Shown here piece after piece: positions 51,051-60,123 of a stretch of DNA of 64,000 bases; position 1 is the stretch's first letter; every line of letters begins with the position of its first letter. The stretch is from NCBI GenBank assembly GCA_026415325.1, contig JAOAHH010000072.1, positions 1-64,000 on the forward strand. The letters are read 5' to 3'. This stretch comes from Thermodesulfobacteriota bacterium. GTDB lineage: Bacteria > Desulfobacterota > WTBG01 > CAIYCZ01 > CAIRTM01. The position numbers and the translations under genes were made by a program. The notes beneath the pieces are model-generated. The model made no database searches. It was not told the origin of the DNA and worked only from the letters and a program-made list of their open reading frames with translations.

Positions 51051-52030
51051 CAAATTTTAAAAATGCACTTATCCTGACCGCGGTGCTTGTGGTGCTCGCA
51101 GGCATTTACGTGTTTGTCGAGCGGCCATTTGAAGCACAACGAAAAAAGGAAACCCCAGCGTTTGTTCCTGATTTTGAAAAGGCGAAGGCTGATGCGGTGC
51201 GGATAACCATCACCAGCCCTACAAAAGGGAAGGTGACGCTGACAAAAAAGGATCAAAACACTTGGACGGTGAGTGCACAGGATAAAATCTTTGATGCAGA
51301 CGGCAGCGCTGTGCAAAATGTGCTCGATACGGTTGCAAAGCTGACCGCACATACGGTTGCTTCACGTAATCCGCAGAACTTTGACAGCTTTGAGGTGAGC
51401 GAAGCAAAGGGCATTGAAGTAAAAATCGAAGATGGCAGTCGCGTTCTTGCCCATTTTTATGTCGGTAAAAACGGCCCTGATATTTTCAGTACCTATCTGC
51501 GCCAAAAAGATGCAAATACGGTGGTGCTCACCAATACACTGGTCAAGACCGTCTTTGAGCGCGAGCTCAAGGACTGGCGCGACAAAACCATCGTGCGCGT
51601 TGATAAGGATGCAATTCTTGAATATGTTGTTGAAGGTGATATGTCCCTTGCGATGAAAAAAGACGATACAGGCGTCTGGCAGGTCGTGAAACCGAGTGTC
51701 TTTACGGCAAAAAAAGATGCTGCTGAAAAGGTCATCACAAGTTTTTCAGGCCTCAAGGCAGTTGATTTTCCGGAAGGAAAGCTTTCAGAATTCGGACTTG
51801 ATAAACCAAGGCGCACGATACGTGCCGTACTGAAAGACGGCAGCAGCCAGACGCTCTTTGTCGGCAAAGAGAAGAACGCCTATCAGTTTTTCGTGAAAAC
51901 CGCTTCCAGCGATACCGTATACGTCATCGAAAAGTATTCGCTCGAGTCACTGTGTCCTGCGCTTGATACGTTGCGGGAAGCAGAAAAGAAGGCCGCCGCC
52001 CAGCAGCCTGATAATGCAACCAAGAAATAG
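51047..52030 (+). CDS. DUF4340 domain-containing envelope protein
   Basis: This 327-aa protein has an N-terminal anchor (ALILTAVLVVLAGIYVFVE) and repeated beta-rich units of the DUF4340 type: VTLTKKDQNTWTVSAQDKIF, KIEDGSRVLAHFYVGKNGPD, VLTNTLVKTVFERELKDWRD, and a second round near TIRAVLKDGSSQTLFVGKE. It overlaps the GldG-like gene by 4 nt. DUF4340 proteins regularly follow GldG-like genes and are thought to be extracytoplasmic partners of the transporter. The Lys/Ala/Gln-rich tail is disordered. Confidence 0.9.
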   Translation: MTNFKNALILTAVLVVLAGIYVFVERPFEAQRKKETPAFVPDFEKAKADAVRITITSPTKGKVTLTKKDQNTWTVSAQDKIFDADGSAVQNVLDTVAKLTAHTVASRNPQNFDSFEVSEAKGIEVKIEDGSRVLAHFYVGKNGPDIFSTYLRQKDANTVVLTNTLVKTVFERELKDWRDKTIVRVDKDAILEYVVEGDMSLAMKKDDTGVWQVVKPSVFTAKKDAAEKVITSFSGLKAVDFPEGKLSEFGLDKPRRTIRAVLKDGSSQTLFVGKEKNAYQFFVKTASSDTVYVIEKYSLESLCPALDTLREAEKKAAAQQPDNATKK

Positions 52031-52057
52031 AGGTGCTTTACTACCGGGACAATCTTT

Positions 52058-52957
52058 TTATGCCCCGATATTTCTACCGGTAAGTCGTCTACACGCCTCA
52101 CGGTATTTTTCTGCAGTTTTTTGGACGATATCCTCGGGAAGTACGGGTGCAGGCGGCTTTTGATCCCAATTGAGCGACAGCAGATAATCCCTGACAAACT
52201 GCTTATCGTAACTTGGCTGAGGTCTGCCCGGAACATAAGAATCCTTTGGCCAGAAGCGGGAGGAATCAGGTGTGAGCAGCTCATCGATCAGGATAAGGCT
52301 GCCGTCAACGATACCGAATTCCATCTTCGTATCGGCGATGATAATGCCCTTCTGCTCGGCTATGGATTTTGCTTTTTTATAGATTGCGATGGAAAGCGAA
52401 CGCACGGTTTCAGCAATCTCTTTGCCGACAAGATCTTGAGCCTGTTCAAAACTGATGTTCTCATCATGCATCCCGATATCTGCCTTGGTTGACGGCGTGA
52501 AGATTGGCTCGGGGAGCTCCTCGGATTCGCGCAGCCCCGGCGGGAGCGGAATGCCGCAGATCGCTCCGGTCTTCTGGTAATCTTTCCAGCCTGATCCGGA
52601 AATATACCCGCGCACAATACATTCGACAGGAAGCGGCCGCGCCTTTTTTACCAGCATGCTCCTGCCCTGTAATACGTCAGCATACGGTCGACATGAAGGG
52701 GGATATGCCGAAACATCGGTTGTGATAATATGATGCGGCACGATATCGTTCATGTGCTCAAACCAAAAGACAGACAGTGCGGTGAGCACCTTACCTTTAT
52801 CGGGGATCCCGTTTGGCAAGACAACATCAAAGGCGGAAATCCTATCGGTTGACACGATCAAAAGGGCGTCACCGAGATCATACACATCGCGCACTTTGCC
52901 TCGATTTGCAAGCTGAAGACCGCTCAGTTCTGTTTTCAGGATTATGGTATTGCTCAT
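52058..52957 (-). CDS. purC: phosphoribosylaminoimidazole-succinocarboxamide (SAICAR) synthase
   Basis: This 299-aa enzyme joins CAIR and aspartate in purine synthesis. It has [84 protein letters not shown] and [11 protein letters not shown], all invariant in the longer PurC type. GAAAGGAG precedes the ATG at 52957, and only 19 nt separate it from the Kor gamma gene, so it is probably cotranscribed with the Kor and fumarase genes. It converges on the DUF4340 gene with 27 nt between stops. Confidence 0.97.
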   Translation of the reverse strand: MSNTIILKTELSGLQLANRGKVRDVYDLGDALLIVSTDRISAFDVVLPNGIPDKGKVLTALSVFWFEHMNDIVPHHIITTDVSAYPPSCRPYADVLQGRSMLVKKARPLPVECIVRGYISGSGWKDYQKTGAICGIPLPPGLRESEELPEPIFTPSTKADIGMHDENISFEQAQDLVGKEIAETVRSLSIAIYKKAKSIAEQKGIIIADTKMEFGIVDGSLILIDELLTPDSSRFWPKDSYVPGRPQPSYDKQFVRDYLLSLNWDQKPPAPVLPEDIVQKTAEKYREACRRLTGRNIGA

Positions 52958-52976
52958 GCCACTCTCCTTTCATTTT

Positions 52977-53552
52977 TTAGATGTCTTCATCGCCGCCGGG
53001 CCGCACTGATAACCGCAGCGCCGCCCGCGCCGCTCCTTTGCCTGCCTCAAATGCCTGTCGGTTCATTTCACGATGGGCTTTTGGCACCCGTTTCATAACC
53101 GCCTGTTCAAGTGCTTGCTCTGAAACATGCGACGTTAATTGGGATAATGATCCTAAGGCAATAATATTGGCGACATTTTCACGTCCAAACCTCTCCCGTG
53201 CAATACGAGAAAACGGGATGGCATAGACCTGTGTATCGGCAACCTGAGACACGTACGTTGCATCAACGATCAGGATGCCGTTTGGTTTGAGATGCTTGAG
53301 ATTATCGTCATACGCGTCCTGACTCATGGCAAGCAGCAGGTCAAGCATCTGCGCTTTCGGATAGTGAATTTCTTCGTCCGAAATAACCACATCCGAACGA
53401 CTGAATCCGCCGCGGGCTGCAGCACCGTATGCCTGTGTCTGTGCGACGAATTTACCGTCGTAGATGCCGGCAGCCTCGGCAAGAATAATGCCGGCAAGGA
53501 TAATGCCTTGCCCGCCCAGACCTGCAAGCCTGATCTCATATTGCTGCGCCAT
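52977..53552 (-). CDS. korC: 2-oxoacid:ferredoxin oxidoreductase, gamma subunit
   Basis: This 191-aa subunit starts at ATG 53552 with AGGTCAGGAAG before it; the frame runs on to 53972 but encodes nothing family-like there. It has IRLAGLGGQGIILAGIILAE, FVAQTQAYGAAARGGFSRSD, and LLLAMSQDAYDDNLKHLKPN with GILIVDATY. The TQSYGxxxRGG-type motif is that of the gamma domain shared by pyruvate and 2-oxoglutarate enzymes. Order in this operon (delta, alpha, beta, gamma) favours the 2-oxoglutarate type. Confidence 0.93.
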   Translation of the reverse strand: MAQQYEIRLAGLGGQGIILAGIILAEAAGIYDGKFVAQTQAYGAAARGGFSRSDVVISDEEIHYPKAQMLDLLLAMSQDAYDDNLKHLKPNGILIVDATYVSQVADTQVYAIPFSRIARERFGRENVANIIALGSLSQLTSHVSEQALEQAVMKRVPKAHREMNRQAFEAGKGAARAALRLSVRPGGDEDI

Positions 53553-53580
53553 CTTCCTGACCTCTGCTTTCTGTGCTGCT

Positions 53581-54408
53581 TTATTTTCCCTGTGCCTTTT
53601 TGACAAGGGCTGCGTATGACTCACAGAATTCTGGCCGATCGATATCGACAAACACGCCTGTCGGAATTTTTCCCGATTTAATAGCATCAGCGATGTTCTC
53701 AGCTTCATCAAGCGACACGGTGTCCTCATCCAAATGTCTGAGCATGTCAACTGCGCTTCCGAGCTTGTTGTGTCTGCCGTAAATGGTAGGACAAGGGGAC
53801 AATATTTCGAGCACAGAAAAGCCGTTTTTCCTGATGGCAAGCTCAACGAGCTCGTCAAGTCGATCCGTGTCAAAAACGGTTCCTCGTGCTGCAAACGTTG
53901 CACCTGCTGCTTCTGCAAGCCGCATGACGTCAAAGCTCTGTTCGATATTGCCGAACGGCGCTGTGGTCGCAATTTTCCCCTGTGGTGTTGTGGGCGACAT
54001 CTGGCCGCCGGTCATGCCGTAAATGTTGTTATTGTACACAAAAGCGGTCATGTCAATGTTGCGCCGCGCAGCATGGATGAAATGGTTGCCGCCGATGGCA
54101 AGGGCATCGCCGTCGCCCATTACCACCAATACAGTGAGTTCAGGTCGGGCTAGTTTGACACCGGTTGCAAAGGCAAGTGCGCGTCCGTGGGTAGTGTGCA
54201 AGGTGTTCACGTCAACGTAAGTTGACGTTCTGCCGGAGCAACCAATACCAGAAACCATGACAACCTGATCCTTTGGCAGTCCGAGCGTATGGAGAGCTCT
54301 GATGATTGAGCCGAGTACAATCCCGTTGCCACAACCTGCACACCAAATCAGGGGAAACTTTTTTTCATGCCGCAGGTACTGATATACATTGATATTACGG
54401 TACGCCAT
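53581..54408 (-). CDS. korB: 2-oxoacid:ferredoxin oxidoreductase, beta subunit
   Basis: This 275-aa thiamine-diphosphate subunit has IWCAGCGNGIVLGSIIRAL with cluster cysteines, VSGIGCSGRTSTYVD, LHTTHGRALAFATGVKLA and the ThDP-binding VVMGDGDALAIGGNHFIHAA with YNNNIYGMTGGQMSPTT. The start at 54408 is preferred because AAGGA lies 7 nt before it, whereas the ATG at 54414 is only 1-2 nt from AAGGA. It catalyses reversible CoA-dependent oxidation of a 2-oxoacid to acyl-CoA, CO2 and reduced ferredoxin. This and the alpha subunit are most like 2-oxoglutarate enzymes. Confidence 0.94.
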   Translation of the reverse strand: MAYRNINVYQYLRHEKKFPLIWCAGCGNGIVLGSIIRALHTLGLPKDQVVMVSGIGCSGRTSTYVDVNTLHTTHGRALAFATGVKLARPELTVLVVMGDGDALAIGGNHFIHAARRNIDMTAFVYNNNIYGMTGGQMSPTTPQGKIATTAPFGNIEQSFDVMRLAEAAGATFAARGTVFDTDRLDELVELAIRKNGFSVLEILSPCPTIYGRHNKLGSAVDMLRHLDEDTVSLDEAENIADAIKSGKIPTGVFVDIDRPEFCESYAALVKKAQGK

Positions 54409-54418
54409 ACCCATTTCC

Positions 54419-55537
54419 TTATGCAACAACCTGCACCATTTCCTGCGGGGTAATGAGCTCGCCGTCAACTTTGCTGATTTTTCGCACCGTGCGACGACCC
54501 TGATTGACGCGCAGCACCTCGCGGTAAATCTGCCCCATGTTCATTTCAGGCACATAGAGTTCTTTCACCGACTGGGGAAGACCCTCGATCGCACGCCGAG
54601 GAAAAGGCCACAAGGTCTGGAGTTTCAGGAGTCCTGCTTTTTTCCCTGCGGTGCGCAGCTGCAGTACCACGCTCTTTGCCGTGCGTGCCACACTGCCGTA
54701 GGCAACAATGACACAAGTGGCATCATCGGTTAAAAAAGTTTCACACAGCATAATCTCATCAAAACCCTGCCGTATCTTTTTAAACAGGCGGTTGATCGCA
54801 GCGTCAACCTCGCAGGGCTTTGTCGTGGGAAAACCCATTTCATCGTGGGTCAGGCCGGTGATATGATAACGGTAACCATCACCAAATGCCGCCATCAGCG
54901 GCACACCGCTCTTATTGTCTTCGAACGGCCGATACCATTCAGGCGGACAGGTTGGCCGGGCGCGGTTGATGATATCGATGCTTTCTGGTTGCGGCAGCAC
55001 GACCTTTTCCCGAAGGTGTCCAATCACCTCGTCCATAAGCATGATGACGGGCGTGCGGTATTGTTCGGAAAAATTTACTGCTTTGATCGTGAGATCGAAT
55101 GCTTCGCGCACCGATGAAGGGGTGAGCACGATAATGGGATGGTCGCCATGGGTGCCCCAGCGTGCCTGCTGCACATCACCTTGTGAGGGGAGTGTGGGAA
55201 GGCCGGTGCTGGGACCGCCGCGCATAACATTCACGACCACACATGGCACCTCTGCCATTGCAGCAAAGCCGATGTTTTCCTGCATCAGTGAAAAACCCGG
55301 TCCGCTGGTGGCAGTCATTGCTTTGGCACCGGCAATTGAGGCGCCGATAACAGCAGCCATGCTAGCGATTTCATCCTCCATTTGAATGAACGTTCTGCCG
55401 AGCCGCGGCAGCCTGCGTGACATGATCTCGCCGATCTCATTAGACGGGGTGATCGGATACCCGGCATAGAACGTGATCCCTGCGACAATCGCACCCTCAA
55501 CACAGGCTTCATTCCCCATCAGGAGTTGCGGTTCCAT
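54419..55537 (-). CDS. korA: 2-oxoacid:ferredoxin oxidoreductase, alpha subunit
   Basis: This 372-aa subunit contains NEACVEGAIVAGITFYAGYP and ITPSNEIGEIMSRRL at the start, FIQMEDEIASMAAVIGASIA, KAMTATSGPGFSLMQENIG, VVNVMRGGPSTGLPTLPSQG, HGDHPIIVLTPSSVREAFDL and a C-terminal VPEMNMGQIYREVLR. These are the pyrophosphate-site and substrate motifs of KorA. The substrate is most likely 2-oxoglutarate, but a branched or other 2-oxoacid cannot be excluded. It sits 10 nt before the beta gene. Confidence 0.94.
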   Translation of the reverse strand: MEPQLLMGNEACVEGAIVAGITFYAGYPITPSNEIGEIMSRRLPRLGRTFIQMEDEIASMAAVIGASIAGAKAMTATSGPGFSLMQENIGFAAMAEVPCVVVNVMRGGPSTGLPTLPSQGDVQQARWGTHGDHPIIVLTPSSVREAFDLTIKAVNFSEQYRTPVIMLMDEVIGHLREKVVLPQPESIDIINRARPTCPPEWYRPFEDNKSGVPLMAAFGDGYRYHITGLTHDEMGFPTTKPCEVDAAINRLFKKIRQGFDEIMLCETFLTDDATCVIVAYGSVARTAKSVVLQLRTAGKKAGLLKLQTLWPFPRRAIEGLPQSVKELYVPEMNMGQIYREVLRVNQGRRTVRKISKVDGELITPQEMVQVVA

Positions 55538-55558
55538 AAGTTGCCAGTCTTCGGATGG

Positions 55559-55840
55559 TTATGATACAGCGGCGCTTTCCCCGGTTTTTGTTTTTGACTC
55601 AACAACATGCAATGCAAAATCAGGGCACCGCGTTATGCAAAAACCGCACAGATTGCATTCCACCGGCTTAACCGGACGCGGATAGCCGTCGCTATCGGCC
55701 ATAAACACATTGCGGGGGCACAACTCAATACAAATGCTGCACCGTTTGCACCAGGTGTCATAAATCTGGAAAGAGACGCGCGGGAACTTGCTTCTTTTTT
55801 TCTTGTCCGTGTATTTAACTTTTGTCCTTTTTGAAAGCAT
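55559..55840 (-). CDS. korD: 2-oxoacid:ferredoxin oxidoreductase, ferredoxin-type delta subunit
   Basis: This 93-aa protein (ATG 55840; upstream codons to 55963 are not ferredoxin-like) carries two [4Fe-4S] motifs, CKRCSICIELCP and CNLCGFCITRCP. The N-terminus is strongly basic (SKRTKVKYTDKKKRSKFP). It passes electrons between the alpha/beta core and free ferredoxin. It is the first of the four subunit genes, 21 nt upstream of korA. The ribosome-binding site is weak. Confidence 0.92.
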   Translation of the reverse strand: MLSKRTKVKYTDKKKRSKFPRVSFQIYDTWCKRCSICIELCPRNVFMADSDGYPRPVKPVECNLCGFCITRCPDFALHVVESKTKTGESAAVS

Positions 55841-55965
55841 CGAAAACCAACCGTTGCCAACATTTCTGTGCAGAATACAGCGTAACAGTTCGGGTAACAA
55901 TAAAGGAAAGCCAATGAAAATGCAATAAGAAACAGAAAAGAGCGCAGGAGGCAATGCCGACACGG

Positions 55966-56517
55966 CTATGGTGCTGCTGCGGCAATTACTTGCCGGTACA
56001 GGTCGTTGCCGTACACGTCATTGATAACAATTACGGGCATCCGGTCGACCGTAAGCCGCATGACGGCTTCAGGCCCTAAATCCCCATACGCGATAACCTC
56101 TGCCTTTTTGACGCATTTGGCTATCAGCGCTCCGGCGCCGCCGATCGCAGCACAATATACGGCACAGTACTGCTTCAAGGCAGTGATTACCTCGGGTGAC
56201 CGGGCGCCCTTGCCAATCGTGAGTTTCAGTCCTTCCTGCAGGAGGCGCGGCGTATATGCGTCCATGCGCGAGCTTGTTGTGGGACCGCAGGAGCCGATCG
56301 GTTTGCCGGGCGGGGCTGGTGTGGGGCCTGTATAATAGATGATCTGTCCGTTGAGGGGAAAGGGCAATGGCTCGCCACGGACAAGAAGCTCTACAAGACG
56401 TTTGTGTGCCGTGTCGCGTGCTGTGTATATATCGCCGCTTATGAAAACCCTGTCCCCGGCTTTCAGTCGCTCGACCGTTTCATCGGTCAACGGTGGTGCA
56501 AGTAGAATGTCGCCCAT
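55966..56517 (-). CDS. class I fumarate hydratase, beta subunit (C-terminal domain)
   Basis: This 183-aa protein (ATG 56517) corresponds to the C-terminal half of class I fumarase. It has LKAGDRVFISGDIYTARDTA, HKRLVELLVRGEPLPFPL, IIYYTGPTPAPPGKPIGSCG, PTTSSRMDAYTPRLL, IGKGARSPEVITALKQY and AVYCAAIGGAGALIAK. In two-subunit fumarases it supplies part of the fumarate-binding site. The L-tartrate dehydratase beta subunit is the main alternative. It lies between the alpha subunit gene and the Kor delta gene, so it links C4 and C5 steps. Confidence 0.93.
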   Translation of the reverse strand: MGDILLAPPLTDETVERLKAGDRVFISGDIYTARDTAHKRLVELLVRGEPLPFPLNGQIIYYTGPTPAPPGKPIGSCGPTTSSRMDAYTPRLLQEGLKLTIGKGARSPEVITALKQYCAVYCAAIGGAGALIAKCVKKAEVIAYGDLGPEAVMRLTVDRMPVIVINDVYGNDLYRQVIAAAAP

Positions 56518-56533
56518 ATGGTTCAATACTCAA

Positions 56534-56596
56534 GGAGACAGAATTCAGGAGTCAGCATAAAAGCATTTTGATTTCCGATCACTGTCTTTTGTCTCC
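56534..56596. repeat. inverted repeat between the fumarase genes
   Basis: GGAGACA (56534-56540) and TGTCTCC (56590-56596) flank a segment containing GAATTCAGGAGTCAG, a short-unit sequence of a kind common in bacterial intergenic repeats. It fills the 79-bp gap between the fumarase alpha and beta genes. It may be a processing or attenuation structure, or a decayed repeat element. Confidence 0.35.
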
Positions 56597-57436
56597 TCAA
56601 AGAATTATCTCTTTATGCCGGTGCGCATGGCAGTTTATGTTTACGGCAACCGGCAGGCTTGCGATATGGCATGGATGCTTGAGTATATGCACGGCAAGAC
56701 AGGTCGTGTCACCCCCGAGCCCTTGTGGCCCGATGCCAAGCCGATTGATTGCCGCAAAGAGTTCATGTTCCATGCACGCAAGTTCCGGATCAGAGTTTGC
56801 AGTGCCGACCGGCCTGAGCAGCGCCTTTTTTGCAAGCAGAGCAGCCTCTTCAAACGTCCCCCCGATTCCAACCCCTACAATGACAGGCGGGCAGGGATTT
56901 GCGCCTGCTTCACGAACCGAAGCTACTACGAAGTCCTCGATGCCCTGCCTGCCTTGTGATGGGTTAAGCATGGCGATGCGGCTCATGTTCTCACTGCCAC
57001 CGCCTTTTGGTGCAACCGTGATCTTCAGCGTGTCGCCTGGAACAAGCTCGATATGCACCACCGCAGGCGTGTTGTCGCCGGTGTTTTTGCGCGTAAGCGG
57101 GTCGCAGATGGAGCAGCGTAGATAACCTTCCGTGTATCCCTGCCGCACCCCCCGATTGATCGCCTCGATAAGGGATCCTCCGGTAATCCACACTTCATTT
57201 CCCAGTTCCACAAACACAACAGCAAACCCCGTATCCTGACACAAGGGCAAAGATTCTTCGCGGGCAACAGCCGCATTATCGAGCAGCAACCTGAGCATCT
57301 CGCGGCCCTGCACAGATGTTTCCCGATCCCGGGCATATTTCAGTGCGGCGCACACATCATCGCCAAGGTGGATGTTTGCCTCAATGCAGAGGCGTGCAAC
57401 CTGTTCGGTTATCACACTGCAGTCTATAGTTTTCAT
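56597..57436 (-). CDS. class I fumarate hydratase, alpha subunit (N-terminal domain)
   Basis: This 279-aa protein is the iron-sulfur half of a two-subunit class I fumarase. Cluster cysteines are visible in LPLCQDTGFAVVF, RCSICDPLTRKNTGDNTP and a late ANPCPPVIVGVGIGGTFE. GGSENMSRIAMLNPSQG and LGIGPQGLGGDTTCLAVHI are further signatures. Such enzymes are oxygen-sensitive, fitting an anaerobe. L-tartrate dehydratase is the alternative, but the Kor genes downstream favour fumarase in an oxidative or reductive TCA segment. It is the first gene of the operon. Confidence 0.93.
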   Translation of the reverse strand: MKTIDCSVITEQVARLCIEANIHLGDDVCAALKYARDRETSVQGREMLRLLLDNAAVAREESLPLCQDTGFAVVFVELGNEVWITGGSLIEAINRGVRQGYTEGYLRCSICDPLTRKNTGDNTPAVVHIELVPGDTLKITVAPKGGGSENMSRIAMLNPSQGRQGIEDFVVASVREAGANPCPPVIVGVGIGGTFEEAALLAKKALLRPVGTANSDPELACMEHELFAAINRLGIGPQGLGGDTTCLAVHILKHPCHIASLPVAVNINCHAHRHKEIIL

Positions 57437-57576
57437 GACGCACGAACCATTATGCTGACCGCATGATTGCTATCGCAATATCATGCCCTGATACGGCGGG
57501 TCAAGCCGCTTCTGCGTGCACTATGCAAAGACCGATGTCTATGGTAAAGTACTATAAAAGGGTGGAATAGGAGTAT

Positions 57577-58524
57577 ATGAAACCGCTTCGAATCGTTTTT
57601 TTCGGAACACCGACCTTTGCCGTGCCCACGCTGCGCTGCCTTATCGAACGCCGCGAAAACATTATCGCGGTAATAACACAGCCGGATCGGCGGGCAGGCA
57701 GGGGAAGAACAATTGTTGCTTGTCCGGTAAAGGAGTATGCCGTGCACCATGGTATACCGGTGCTGCAGCCTGAAAAGGTCAACAGCCCTGAGTTTCTCAG
57801 TAATTTCAAAGCACTCAATCCGGATCTTGCTGTTGTTGTTGCCTACGGTCAGATTTTTTCACAAGCCTTGCTTGATATTCCCTGCTACGGTTTTATCAAC
57901 GTCCATGCATCCCTCTTGCCTGCCTACCGCGGTCCTGCGCCGATCAACTGGGCGATTATCAACGGTGACACCGAGACTGGCGTTACGATCATGAAGGTTA
58001 GTTTGCAGATGGATGCTGGTGATATCCTGCTGCAAGAAAAAACGCGGATCTTAACGGATGATGATGCGCGGAGCCTGCATGACAGGTTGGCGGATATAGG
58101 TGCCCGGCTTTTGGGGAATGCTATTGACCTCCTGTATCATGATGGATGGAAGCCACAACCTCAGGATCATAGCAAAGCAACCTATGCACCGATGCTCAAA
58201 AAAGAAGACGGCTGTATTGAATGGACACAGGAAGCGCAACGCATCGAGCGGCAGATACGGGGCATGACGCCATGGCCTGGCTGCTATACGTTTTTGGAAA
58301 AAAGACTTTTAAAAATCCATCGGGCACAGGTTCGGCCGTACCGAGGGAATGCTTTGCCGGGTACGATTGTCGGTTTATCCCGTAATGGGATCCTCACGGC
58401 GACGGGGCGCGATGCGCTCCTGCTGACCGAAGTGCAGCTTGAGGGAAAAAAGAGGATGCATGTTGAGGAATTTCTGCGTGGCCATGTTCTGCAGGAAGGG
58501 ATGAGATTTATGAACACGTGCTGA
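57577..58524 (+). CDS. fmt: methionyl-tRNA formyltransferase
   Basis: This 315-aa enzyme formylates initiator Met-tRNA. It has IVFFGTPTFAVPTLRCLI, VITQPDRRAGRGRTI, VVVAYGQIFSQALLDIP, GFINVHASLLPAYRGPAPIN (the catalytic Asn and His in NVHASLLP) and MDAGDILL. A C-terminal OB-fold domain follows, with RGMTPWPGCYTFL and late KKRMHVEEFLRGH. Length is normal. AGGAG sits close to the ATG. The gene is divergent from fumarase across about 140 bp. No def gene is in the window. Confidence 0.97.
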   Translation: MKPLRIVFFGTPTFAVPTLRCLIERRENIIAVITQPDRRAGRGRTIVACPVKEYAVHHGIPVLQPEKVNSPEFLSNFKALNPDLAVVVAYGQIFSQALLDIPCYGFINVHASLLPAYRGPAPINWAIINGDTETGVTIMKVSLQMDAGDILLQEKTRILTDDDARSLHDRLADIGARLLGNAIDLLYHDGWKPQPQDHSKATYAPMLKKEDGCIEWTQEAQRIERQIRGMTPWPGCYTFLEKRLLKIHRAQVRPYRGNALPGTIVGLSRNGILTATGRDALLLTEVQLEGKKRMHVEEFLRGHVLQEGMRFMNTC

Positions 58525-58584
58525 ACAACGAGTGCCGAAAGCCGATCTTTTTACTCAGCACTGTGCACTGAAAGCTGATTTCTT
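58525..58584. repeat. short degenerate repeat-like intergenic sequence
   Basis: The 60-bp gap after fmt contains GCCGAAAGCCGA and CAGCACTGTGCACTG with CTGAAAGCTG-type units. It looks like a decayed intergenic repeat. It carries no gene and no good terminator. Confidence 0.25.
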
Positions 58585-59049
58585 ATGACGACAACAAAAT
58601 ACATACCATCTCTGCATGATGTATTGAGCTCGCTGTTTCGCGACCTGAACATCGAAGACAAGATGACATACAGAGGAATCCTTCCCATATGGCGAAAGGT
58701 TGTCGGTGAACAGATTGCGTGCAACGCATATCCTGCGGCCGTGCGCGGCAACATTCTTTTTGTAAACGTGGCAAACTCAGTATGGATGCAGCAGCTTGCC
58801 TTTATGAAGAAGGAGATATTAGACAAGCTCAATACTGCACTGGGCAGTGCGGCACGCCTTACCGACATTCGTTTTAAGATCGGGCCGTTGCCGCACAGCG
58901 CTGATACTTCACCTGACGGTCTCTTGTCTCAACTCAGTTCCCAAGAGCTGCAGCAGATAGAACACCAGACTGCATCGATTGCCGATCCAGAACTCAGGGA
59001 AATATTTCAGCGCGTCGTTGCCGCGCACCTTAGAAATAAAAAGAAGTAA
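58585..59049 (+). CDS. DUF721/DciA-like protein
   Basis: This 154-aa protein has the DUF721 core: YRGILPIWRKVVGEQIACNA, then VRGNILFVNVANSVWMQQLA and FMKKEILDKLNTALG. The W-K-V-V-G and VxVxNxxWxxxL patterns are the family hallmark. DciA proteins load the DnaB helicase in bacteria that lack DnaC or DnaI; the family also includes less-characterised members. The C-terminal tail (KIGPLPHSADTSPDGLLSQL) is probably flexible. It has an upstream gap but no strong ribosome-binding site. Confidence 0.88.
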   Translation: MTTTKYIPSLHDVLSSLFRDLNIEDKMTYRGILPIWRKVVGEQIACNAYPAAVRGNILFVNVANSVWMQQLAFMKKEILDKLNTALGSAARLTDIRFKIGPLPHSADTSPDGLLSQLSSQELQQIEHQTASIADPELREIFQRVVAAHLRNKKK

Positions 59050-59095
59050 GGCGGAAACATCAACAAACTAGATATGCCACTGAAAGGAGCAGACG

Positions 59096-60040
59096 ATGAA
59101 CGTTTTGGTGATAGGCGCAACCGGTGATGTTGGCAGTGAAGCGGCAAAAGCTGCCGTTGCAAAGGGGCATACGGTCGCTGCATTGGTTCGTCCATCTTCT
59201 AATACGAACAAACTTGGTGATGCCCGACAACACATCAGGCTCATCGAAGGCGATATTCTTGAGCCGCTCTCACTCGAGCGGGCTATTGCCAATAATGATG
59301 CAATTATGATTTCAATCCGCCTCACCCCCGGTGAGATGAAGAAAAACCGTACCTATCGCGATGTCGAACAGCATGGCGTTGAAAATATCGTTGCCGCGGC
59401 CACCAAAGCATCAGTAAAAAAGTTGGTATTTGTGTCTGCTGCAGGAGTCGGGCCGACATGCGTTTCGGATATGTATCAAGCCAAGTATGCTGCCGAAGAG
59501 GCGATCAGAAAATCAGGGATTGACCATACGATTTTCAGACCTTCGGGGATGTTTAAGGATTTTGATTTTTTTCACATCCCGACCGTTCTTAAGCTGGGAG
59601 CAACAAACCGGTGGCCGTACGGTCCGATTGATATCCATATGAATCCACTCTCTCACCTCGATCTTGCAACGTGTATGGTTCTGGCGCTTGACAATCCCCG
59701 TGCAGCTTTTTTGACGCTTGAAATCGGAGGACCTGATTGCATAACGCAAGGCGAGCTTCTCAATATGATTGCCCGGATTGCGGGCATTCAGGCAACCTAC
59801 ACCGAAGGTGTTTCAAAGGAGCAGCTTATCGCAATGGTGCGTGCGAATCCGCAGCAGGGATTCTTTACCGCCGAGCAGCTTGAGGATTTTATCGTTGATA
59901 AGATGATCGATCATAAACCGGTATATGAGCTCTTCGGCATACCGTTTCAAACCGTGAAAGCATACTTGCAGGAGACCGTGCCGCGCATCAAAGCGGCACT
60001 CAATCATCATCCACAGCAGTTTGACAAAACGCCTGCGTGA
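59096..60040 (+). CDS. NAD(P)-binding atypical SDR/NmrA-like oxidoreductase
   Basis: This 314-aa protein has a Rossmann start, VLVIGATGDVGSEAAKAAV, with the GxxGxxG motif, then VAALVRPSSNTNKL and IRLIEGDILEPLSLERAI. A strand reading KLVFVSAAGVGP and IDHTIFRPSGMFKDF follow. The SDR YxxxK appears as YQAKYAAE (Y...K), so catalytic capacity is possible. AAAGGAG precedes ATG 59096. Related proteins act as complex I assembly factors, sugar epimerases or regulators, and I cannot choose between these. It is 46 nt downstream of the DUF721 gene. Confidence 0.85.
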   Translation: MNVLVIGATGDVGSEAAKAAVAKGHTVAALVRPSSNTNKLGDARQHIRLIEGDILEPLSLERAIANNDAIMISIRLTPGEMKKNRTYRDVEQHGVENIVAAATKASVKKLVFVSAAGVGPTCVSDMYQAKYAAEEAIRKSGIDHTIFRPSGMFKDFDFFHIPTVLKLGATNRWPYGPIDIHMNPLSHLDLATCMVLALDNPRAAFLTLEIGGPDCITQGELLNMIARIAGIQATYTEGVSKEQLIAMVRANPQQGFFTAEQLEDFIVDKMIDHKPVYELFGIPFQTVKAYLQETVPRIKAALNHHPQQFDKTPA

Positions 60041-60123
60041 TTGGTTGTCGACATCAAACAGAGCTCAACCGATCCTTTCCGATGCCAGTCGCCGTGCTTG
60101 CATGAGCCGATCGGTGTGACACA

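Noticed and set aside
52977-53972. 331-residue version of the Kor gamma gene
   Set aside because: The first 140 residues overlap the beta gene and look random; the family start with a good ribosome-binding site is at 53552.
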